From assembly GCA_965153455.1 (NCBI GenBank), contig OZ234496.1, positions 7,573,207 through 7,637,206 on the forward strand: a stretch of DNA of 64,000 bases, read 5' to 3'. Position 1 is the first letter of the stretch. Each line of letters starts with the position of its first letter. The notes beneath the pieces are model-generated. The model searched no databases, was not told the DNA's origin, and saw only the letters and a list, made by a program, of their open reading frames with translations. The DNA comes from Sphagnum compactum. Taxonomy: Eukaryota > Bryophyta > Sphagnopsida > Sphagnales. Shown here one piece after another: positions 26,620 through 33,970 of this stretch. Both the position numbers and the translations under genes were made by a program.

Positions 26620-28240
26620 CCTTCGTATTCTATTGAAATAAACCATGGCAACTTATGTGTTTCCTGCCATTATTTAATGTGCAATTATGATAACAACATT
26701 TGATTTCAGGATGTTGAGGTCAAGTTTGACACTTTTGCCTTGGTCATCAATTTCATTAACCTTAGTTAGGTTCTTTGTCACATAATTATTGGACTATTTG
26801 AAATACCTAATACTTCTGGTGCAATTTTTGTAGAGCAAATGAAAGTGTTGTTGGTTGAATTCAACTTGACAAATAAAATGATTGCATATGTTAAGGATGG
26901 AATTAACTTGATTTCTCTCACAACTACCTTCAGTTCTATTGTGCTTCTATAATAACTTTAGCCATTTGTTAGTTTTTGTTTTGGTCATGTCGTGTCAAAG
27001 GCATGTCAATATGCCATGAATGAAACTAAGGTGGATGCGGACATGAAGGAAGTTATTTTGAAAGATGTGCAAACTGTTATTCAAAAGACAATTATTTGAT
27101 TAAGAAGTTTGGAAAGGGTAGACTAGAGTGATAAAAAGGTTTGCCATGAGGTTGTCATGCAACATAAAAAATTCAAAACTTTCTTGAAGACACATTTTGT
27201 TTCCAAGGTAATTTTGTTCCAAGAAACCTTTAAATATGTGAATGTTATCAACATCTGTTACATCTGATAAAGTTCAACTTTGCAGGCTAGGGTTCCCAGT
27301 GGGTTGACATGGGCTATTATTTGAGTAGTAATTGAAACCTTAAACCTAATTATTCATCAATTTTTGTTCAATTAACATAAAAGGTATTAGTTATTATCTA
27401 ATGCATTGTTTATTGTTTTGGAGATCATGGAGACCATGAAAAAGGAGTATGTGCATTGAACTATTATTATTCTTCCACTTCAATGTGGTGAATTTGATAA
27501 AAAAATAGAAATTTTATATGGTAAAATGGTTGTTAAAATCATTAATGTGTTGTGTCCTTTTTAGGGTTTTGCAGAAACCTTCTCTCAAAACATAACTTGT
27601 AACATGGTTGTTTTGATGTTGGATCCATGCTTCAAAAACATGGATTGTATCATGGATTACATTGGCAGGGATCAAGCTACCACATTAGTGTAACAATATG
27701 ATGATTTGATTGTGATGACTTTGCTGAAAGTTGTTATTGGGTTTTTGAATCTAGGTCAAACTACAAGCCCAAATCCTCTAGCACATGACCAACCAACTTA
27801 ATTTGGATTGTTTGGGTTAGTAGCTCAAGAGGCTACTAAAGGTTTTCTTAAAGCTGAGTTGTTTTTGTTTTGTAAATTCCATGTGGAAAATGCAGATGTT
27901 TTTTATTCATTAATGTGGTGGGCTACCGATGAGTCCAGGTTCCCAAATGTGGGGTTTTTGGCCAAACGTATTTTGAGCATCCCAAGTTCATAGATTAAGA
28001 TTACATGGATCTTTTCAATTACAGGTGTGTTCATTAGTTTGTGATGGTGTCATTTTGGAGTTGAAAATCTTGACAAGCTTGTCATGATATATAAAAATTG
28101 ACCTTTATATGCACGACTTGATTGCAAGCTTGTTGATGGAGACAAATTGATGGAGTTTTTTGTGGTTAATGATAGGTTGCTAGAAGAAGATGAGGACTTG
28201 CTTGAGAAGGCAAGCTATTGGGAAGAGACAAAATGAAAAG
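26620..28240 (+). pseudogene. Degenerate hAT transposase, middle and C-terminal part
   Basis: Conserved hAT blocks appear in order. At about 26715 there is VKFDTFALVINFIN, and at 26880 AYVKDGINLIS. At 27610-27660 there is VLMLDPCFKNMDCIMDYIG, then QYDDLIVMTLLKVV. Frame 27808-27993 carries the dimerisation-domain signature: LFGLVAQEATKGFL, SLMWWATDESRFPN and VGFLAKRILSIPSS. Near 28055-28100 it continues as FGVENLDKLVMIYKN, and by 28180 LEEDEDLLEKASYW. These are the C-terminal dimerisation features of hAT transposases. Frameshifts and stops show it is dead. Confidence 0.8.
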
Positions 28241-28484
28241 TTAGAATCCTAGATGAGGATCCTTGATGTTAAATGGGCTACAAATCTACTCAACTTTTGC
28301 TCTTAGATTTTGTACATGACATTCCTCTATAAAACACTAAACTCACATTCTTTTTAGGCTTCAATTTACTCATCATTTGTTTGCTATTATTTGCTTTTCA
28401 ATGCACAATGTTTGGTTTTTGTGCCAAATTTTTTTCTTACTGCAAGTCAAATGCACTTTGACCAAAGAAACTCTAAACCTGATA

Positions 28485-29157
28485 CAGTAAACCCCCTTTA
28501 TAATCACACCCATTTCAATCACATTCTTGTTTGTGTCACAATTTCTTGGTAACCATCTGTTTTAGTAAGAAATGCCATTCTTTAGAGTCACTATCACACT
28601 TGTTAATAACACAAATATTTGCAAAACTTTCTTTGTAAATGTGACTATAATGAGAGATATCTAGGGCAAACATTAGGGTTTTGTAAATTGTGATTTCCTT
28701 TGGCATTGTTAGTGTCGTTTTGTGTTCAAGTTGTGCAAACTAACAATAATGAATCTAGTTGAAGAGAAAAGAAAAATCAACTTTTTAGTGCAAACAAACA
28801 AAAGATGTGTGAACTTGCCATGAAAACATAAAATCTTAATTTAAAAAACCTAGTTGACAAGATGCACAAGCTAATAATTAAGGAGCTCAAACTCAATGTA
28901 AACCATCACATTAAAATACATAGAAATCTCTTCAAGTCTATAATGCATAGTAGAGCTTAGAATAAGCTATGTAGGAAATTTAAACAATTGACACGTTTAT
29001 TCTAGCATAAAAGAGCTATTTTGTATAAAAAAAAATTGCCTACAGTCACAATTTTGTAAAAGTTTATATGAAATGTAATCACATGTTTAAATCACAATTC
29101 GTTCATGTCACAAAAGAAAGTGATCACCAAGGGTGTGATTATAAAGGGGGTTTACTG
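28485..29157. mobile_element. Pogo/Emigrant-like MITE, 673 bp
   Basis: The left end begins CAGTAAACCCCCTTTATAAT and the right end is its reverse complement (ATTATAAAGGGGGTTTACTG). The inverted repeat is at least 27 bp and essentially perfect. TA flanks both sides (28483-28484 and 29158-29159). A TIR starting CAGTAAA and a TA target are typical of pogo-group (Tc1/mariner) elements such as plant Emigrant-type MITEs. No transposase inside. The near-identical ends suggest recent mobility. Confidence 0.85.
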
Positions 29158-29159
29158 TA

Positions 29160-30429
29160 CCTAGATCCGGGTTGATATTTGGCCCCCTGTCCAGTGCCTG
29201 ATACCCATGTTATACTGGTCTGTTGAATGACAAACAGCTTATTATTAATACCATACTGGTATCAAAAAATTGGAATTAAAAAAAGATTAAACCCTTACCT
29301 GGAGTAAAAATAAACAAACCTACTACCAGAACAACACTGCTCAAAAACAGGATGAAACTCAGTTTACCAAAAAAAAGGGAATTTTCTGAGTTTCAACCCC
29401 CCCTTCAATGCTAATGTAATTTCTTGCAAGGTTTTTCTTGAATCTCACCCGGTTTTGGAGCAAACTCAGGGTTCTGGTGCTGTGTTTTGCTGATTTTATG
29501 GATTTCTCTAACAAACAGAGCTTTTTATATATTTAGAATTTTGAGATTTTACTTGCAATTTGGCCTCTCGAAAGGCCTACCTCCCACTAACTATCTCAAT
29601 TCAGTCACTATCCATCCACACTGGTGCATTTGTGGGCGTTGGTTCACTGTGTCATCATGAGAATGCGACCATTCACAAACTGTAGAGTTATGTCTATTGA
29701 CACCAAAGGAAATGTGCCCCCTCTTCAAACTCTCTTCGAAACATGACGTATTTCGATGAATTTTTTGGTGCAAAAGCAAACTCGTAATCTTCCAAGTAAT
29801 AGAGCTAGCGGTGCACACCTGCTGGTCATCAACTCTACGATTTGAACATGATTATGATTCTCAACACCAAATGTAGCATTAGATAAAATCGAAGCATTCC
29901 GATTCAAAGAAAGAAATTCAATGTCTCGTACTTCATTTTAGTAATGATAGAGCTGATCCTGCGTCTCTTGTTCATGAATGATGGTTGTTTTTGTTGTTTC
30001 CAGGATGGAGCAGGAGTTGGTGATTTCAAAAATCCAACATGTTTCATAATATTCTTGAATCGTGCAGTATTCGTTCCAAGGTTCAATGTGTGGGGGATGC
30101 AAAGGACTCAGTAATGGGAGAGAACGAGAATTGAAACACCGATATCAAGTCAATAGAAAAAAAGTCTCTGATGGTCTCGTACCTAGTTTTGAAATTGGAC
30201 AGTTGATTTTGTTGATGATGATCATCTGGGAGATTTCCAAGCTCAAAAGAAGCTAGTAACGATTTGACAAGGTTTTGAGAGATTGAGTTGATATCTATTT
30301 GTGCGATTACGGACTTTTCATGACACATTTCTGTAGTACAATGCCAAAGTTTTGAAGGAGGTGGATTTCTGTATCGTGATTTTGTGGAAAGAAGTCTGAG
30401 AATTTTGATTCTAGTAACTTACTCCCATA
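29160..30429. other. Upstream region of the charged-protein gene, no exon supported
   Basis: The last 800 bp have mixed base composition and short frames on both strands (for example 30062-30256 + and 30083-30328 -). Some stretches look protein-like, but neither strand gives a consistent multi-exon model. The sequence just 5' of the ATG at 30430 has in-frame TAG and TAA, so the downstream frame does not extend into it without splicing. Confidence 0.35.
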
Positions 30430-31440
30430 ATGAATAATCGGAACAACGTTATGTTTGATGCACAAAAGTCGCACAAGTTGTTGTTCGAGAGTATACAACC
30501 ATACATTGCACCAGAGATATTAGAAAAGCAGAGAAAGTATAAGGAAGATAGAGCGGCACAATTGGGTTTTGAAGCCAAGTTTTATGAAAAGGAGAGAAGC
30601 AAGGAACGCAAATTTGAGAGTGTGAGAAGGCGGGAGAATGTGGTGGAGAAAAGGAGAGATCGTGAAAAGGGTAGGGCACGCGAAAGAAGGCTAATCAGAG
30701 AAAGAGAACGTGAGAAACAAAGAGACAAGGAAAGAGATCGCGAAGAAGATGTTGCATTTGCAGCTGAACGACAAAGAGGAAGAGATTTGCATAGGGGCGA
30801 CCAAACGGAGCGAGAAAGAGAAAGATCGCTAGAGCGTGCGGAAGAGAGACGTAAAGAAGACGAAAGGAATAAGCAAAGAGATGAGATGCAAGGAGATGAC
30901 CTTGAGAGAGCACAAATTCGAAAACGGGAACGATTGCGAGAACGTAGAAGACAAAAATCGAGGGAGAGAGATAGACGAAATGAAAGAATGCGAGAACTTG
31001 ATGATAAGTCCGCTTACAACAACGAGAGAAACCAGGACAAACATAGAAATCTCGAAATCTTCAAAGAGAGAGGAGTAATAAGGTGTAATGAACGAGCTGA
31101 CTTGAGAATAAGAAAAAATGAATCTTGGAAGGAAGGTAGAAGAGAAAGACTTCGATCCAAGGAGCATGAACAAGACGAAGTAAGCCAACTGAAGTTGGAA
31201 TGGCAGCTGAAGAAAGAGGGGGAGAAAGCTGGGAGGAGGAATTATTACCGAGAGAAAGCAAATGCAAAAGCATGTGATCTTGAAGCTGAGAAGAAAGCTA
31301 AGGACCGACGCCTCCACGCACAAACCTGGGACGATTTCTGCACTAAGAAACGAGATGTTGAAAAGGAATTTGACAGAGATAAACGGAATAGAGAGCACTG
31401 GCAAGCTGCCTTGTCTCGCATGTTTTCTCGTTGGAAATAG
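30430..31440 (+). CDS. Arginine/glutamate-rich charged protein (336 aa), unidentified
   Basis: The frame is intact from ATG to TAG, 336 residues, in one exon. Residues 1-60 are less biased (QKSHKLLFESIQPYIAPEIL near 13-32). Residues about 60-200 are dense in RE, ER, RD and KE pairs, which predicts a long charged single alpha-helix or coiled coil with many basic nuclear-localisation-like clusters. Residues 200-336 are still charged but more varied, ending WDDFCTKKRDVEKEF and HWQAALSRMFSRWK. There is no RNA-recognition motif, zinc finger or membrane segment. Similar composition occurs in RS/RE-rich splicing-associated and chromatin proteins, but composition alone does not prove homology. The start is fixed by stop codons immediately upstream. 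A missing upstream exon cannot be excluded. A 296-codon antisense frame (30829-31719) is a by-product of the repeated codons. Confidence 0.6.
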   Translation: MNNRNNVMFDAQKSHKLLFESIQPYIAPEILEKQRKYKEDRAAQLGFEAKFYEKERSKERKFESVRRRENVVEKRRDREKGRARERRLIREREREKQRDKERDREEDVAFAAERQRGRDLHRGDQTERERERSLERAEERRKEDERNKQRDEMQGDDLERAQIRKRERLRERRRQKSRERDRRNERMRELDDKSAYNNERNQDKHRNLEIFKERGVIRCNERADLRIRKNESWKEGRRERLRSKEHEQDEVSQLKLEWQLKKEGEKAGRRNYYREKANAKACDLEAEKKAKDRRLHAQTWDDFCTKKRDVEKEFDRDKRNREHWQAALSRMFSRWK

Positions 31441-32144
31441 ATTTTGTACAAAGAAAATGAAATCAAGATTTCCTTTGTCGTACATAGTTTCCGCATCTTT
31501 AATCCCATTCGATGGAGATATTTGTTTTGCTTCAAGGTGTTTGGAGAGGATTTCAGTGTGCTTACTCCAGTTTGCTACGATAATTGTTTTGATCTTTAGC
31601 ATTGATTGGTAGGGAAATGGTTTTGTTTTCCAAGGTTGAATAGGGCAATGGCTATAATTTTCACAGCAGGTCGCGTTGATCATCAGGGTTGATTTAAGGT
31701 TTTGGTCTGCAGAGTTCATTAGTAGGGTACTGGGTTTTGATTCAGGTTAGGTTGTATGGCCTTTTCATCCTATTGGTTTTGCTCTCAAGGGTTGATTTGT
31801 TGTAGGTTAATGGTTTTGATTTTCAGGATAGGGAGGGGTGTACAGGCTTTATCCTACTATTATAGGGATACTGGATGCAGTCATAAGCTTGACTCTCGTG
31901 CCTAACTAAAATCAGTATTTCAACGAACATGGATCATCATGGCCCCATTTTAAATGATTGAATTACATGTTTGATATTTGATTGCAATGGCACTTTTGAT
32001 GCTTTTAGACCTCATGAACATCTGTAAAAGCCTTCGGCTTTGGTGGAAGCAAACAACAACATCGAGGGAGGGGGGGCATACATATCTGAAAGTGACAAGT
32101 GCAGAAGGAGACATAGGATTGATTGATTACTTTCAATGAAAACT
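31441..32144. other. Spacer between the charged-protein gene and the snoRNA cluster
   Basis: 3' region of the gene ending at 31440 and the probable 3' end of the minus-strand snoRNA transcript. A small perfect hairpin (AAAGCC TTC GGCTTT, about 32027-32041) is the only structure noticed. No coding exon was found. Confidence 0.35.
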
Positions 32145-32296
32145 GACTGTGATCACTCTAAAAGGCACCAATAGCAATTGCCATCTGTAGGCGCTGCCAC
32201 TGGCTTCCTATCAAGAGAGTGAAGGTCGTTCTCTGCCGAACCCTGGGCGAATGGAGGGTCACAGCTACTGCTACCCACTTCGTGGCAGGTTGGCAC
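32145..32296 (-). ncRNA. H/ACA-type small nucleolar RNA candidate
   Basis: Read on the minus strand, a 5' hairpin closes with GCC AACC paired to GGTT C GGC. It is followed at once by an H box AGAGAA, which fits ANANNA. A 3' hairpin then has a perfect 7-bp basal stem (TCACTCT with AGAGTGA) and an upper GGCA/TGCC stem. An ACA box (32148-32150) lies 2 nt beyond the basal stem, with three nucleotides left to the predicted 3' end. The hairpin-hinge-hairpin-tail order and the length of about 150 nt are those of plant H/ACA RNAs, which guide pseudouridylation. The rRNA target was not identified. It lies downstream of two C/D RNAs in the same transcription unit. Confidence 0.5.
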
Positions 32297-32366
32297 GACT
32301 GAACATCACCGCGAAAGAGTTGGAAAAAAATAATTTTCAACAATTATGTTCGAGAAAGCATCAGAA

Positions 32367-32444
32367 GGCCTCAGTAACAGCCTAGTCTCAGCATAGGAGA
32401 GATCCTCAGCTGGTAATTCCAACAAAAGATTATCGTCACAGGCC
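32367..32444 (-). ncRNA. Box C/D snoRNA, predicted guide for 18S rRNA Um in GCGGUAAUUCC
   Basis: On the minus strand the RNA starts with a terminal stem GGCC (32441-32444) and C box GUGACGA (32433-32439). It ends with D box CUGA (32371-32374) followed by the complementary GGCC (32367-32370). A D' box CUGA lies at 32406-32409. Just 5' of D' is UGGAAUUACC, perfectly complementary to the 18S rRNA segment GGUAAUUCCA. Counting five nucleotides from D' points to the U of GGU, a position known to be 2'-O-methylated in eukaryotic 18S rRNA. Length is 78 nt, normal for the class. Acts in the nucleolus with fibrillarin. Confidence 0.8.
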
Positions 32445-32730
32445 ATCCGAAGAAAATCGAAACAACACACGCAAAGAAAACTCAACGACGCAGGACCAAC
32501 TGAAAACCCAGACTGAAAGACATTTTGCCAGAAGCAAGTAAGAAATCCCCATAGTTCGAATCGCGTGTCTCCATGTGTCCAATAACACCGCCTTCAGGTA
32601 TAGGAGAAAGTTGCAACTTTGGACTCGTATAATCCTCAGCCAAAACAATAGAAGCTCTCCTAAAAGAGCCATTCTCAGAACAAGAACAACGAACCTCACA
32701 TAGAACCTCCGGGGGCCAACGTCATAGCAA
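32445..32730 (-). other. Structured spacer between the two C/D snoRNAs
   Basis: On the minus strand this spacer contains several strong hairpins: GGCTCT with AGAGCT (near 32650-32668), a longer one centred on AAAGTTGCAACTTT (about 32609-32622) flanked by GAG/CTC and TATA/TATA pairs, and GTGT with ACAC (near 32571-32590). It could hold another H/ACA RNA, but I could not fit H and ACA boxes to the hairpins. An ATGACGT motif at 32720-32726 is a poor C box. The 110-codon frame covering it is spurious. Confidence 0.35.
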
Positions 32731-32822
32731 AATCTCAGAAGGAAGGCAGTTCGGTCCTGATAGATCATAGTTCACGACTCACTGCAAAATGTATTTGCTG
32801 GAAACCTTCTTCATCACAGATT
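32731..32822 (-). ncRNA. Box C/D snoRNA, predicted guide for 18S rRNA at AAGGAAGGCAG
   Basis: On the minus strand: terminal stem AAUC (32819-32822), C box GUGAUGA (32811-32817, canonical), D box CUGA (32735-32738) and closing stem GAUU (32731-32734). The 11 nt directly 5' of the D box, CUGCCUUCCUU, are perfectly complementary to the conserved 18S rRNA segment AAGGAAGGCAG. The fifth nucleotide from the D box pairs with the first A after AAGG, predicting 2'-O-methylation there. This 18S region carries known methylated positions. Length is 92 nt. It is the first RNA of the minus-strand cluster. Confidence 0.8.
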
Positions 32823-33019
32823 GTTGAACAAATATTTTGTATAGCAAAACTAAAACAACCAAAAGAAAACTGCATCAACAAAAATGCGAAAAAGGGCATT
32901 GCAATGACCTAGGTGTGAAGGGACGGAGGAAAGTCTAGAACGTTGGCGCTCACTCTGTGGAAGCCCTGATGACGTGAAGAGCAGAGATCTGAGAGATGAA
33001 GGATGGTCGGCCGTTGGTC

Positions 33020-33068
33020 TTTATAGATGCCCACAGGAACTTTAGGGTTAGGGTTAGGGTTTTGGGCC
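33020..33068 (-). promoter_or_regulatory. snoRNA cluster promoter: site II, triple telobox, TATA box
   Basis: Read on the minus strand: GGCCCA (site II, TGGGCC on +, 33063-33068), then three tandem CCCTAA units (33042-33063), then TATAAA (33020-33025). Site II next to a telobox is the known promoter signature of plant snoRNA and ribosomal-protein genes, and a TATA box fits a non-coding pol II unit. Transcription would start near 32990-33000 and run through the snoRNAs at 32822-32145. Confidence 0.75.
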
Positions 33069-33970
33069 GTCGCCTTACACTCAAAGATCATGTCTGTCTG
33101 CTGCAAACAGCTCTCTCTCAAATAGTAACACCACAAGGCATGCAGATCATCATCCTGCAAGAGCTTTTAGGTCTGATGAATTGAGCACTTGACTGCCATT
33201 TCTCTCACTATTGTTGCACTGTTGTGCATGTAATATTTGCTTGCAGTTGGTTTTATATCAAAACCCTTAAAAGCACTTCTTTAATAGGGACTGCGATCAT
33301 AAGGAGTGAATGCTATTCTCTAGGCAGATTAAGAATTTTACAACCTGTTGCCAGTATTTGTTCTTTTGAGAGCTTGATCTACAGTTATGCTCCTTGCTCA
33401 CTGCAGCTTAGTCTTGTTTGCAACAAGCACTGTGTAAAAACATAGCATGCAGCAGTTTGCAGAAGTTGTGCACCCCTTTCTTCTCAATACTTGAAATAAT
33501 AATTTGAACAAAGAACAACCAAATTGTTGGTGCTGCTGTGTTGCAGTGGCACTATAAGAAATGAGAATTCATGCTGTCTTAATTGAGTAAAAGACATTGA
33601 TCCAAGAATGAAATTGCAAGTTTTGAAGAGGAAGAAACAAGGGGCCCACAATTTGTCAAAGAAATGAAGCTGAAACAGCTTGATTATTGTTTCTACGGAG
33701 TTCAAGATTGTTGCTATTCACAACAGAAATTGAACAACTACAATATCCTTCACCTTTCTAATACTCATTGCAGAACAAAAATGACAAATCCTGAGTAACT
33801 TTCTCTTCAAGGTGCAACCAAAGTGCAGTTTCTTAGCCTTAAAGAACTACCACTGACCCTAGGAATGTTTCCCTCAGCAACCAGTCGCAGAACATCTTCA
33901 CAGAACAGCTTCAAATTGCATTCTCTGATACTTTTTCTGAGATGTCAAATGTCCAATACAACAAGAACAT
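33069..33970. other. Intergenic spacer between the snoRNA promoter and mL41
   Basis: Contains the 3' untranslated region of mL41 (minus strand, below 33971), whose end I cannot place. No exon or RNA gene was recognised. Frames at 33224-33445 and 33484-33705 have no motif. Confidence 0.4.

Noticed and set aside
30829-31719. 296-codon minus-strand frame opposite the charged-protein gene
   Set aside because: It is the complement of R/E/K-rich codons, which gives S/F/L-rich hydrophobic text without a domain. The + strand frame starts and stops cleanly and explains the region.
32546-32575. tRNA T-arm-like sequence (AGTTCGAATC)
   Set aside because: Flanking bases do not pair into a T stem and no acceptor or anticodon stem could be built.
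32436-32768. 110-codon minus-strand frame
   Set aside because: It overlaps two box C/D RNAs and a hairpin-rich spacer, and its translation has no family features.
33042-33063. Interstitial telomere from the TTAGGG-like run
   Set aside because: Only three units, of the TTAGGG type with a TATA box and site II motif beside it. Promoter telobox is the simpler reading.
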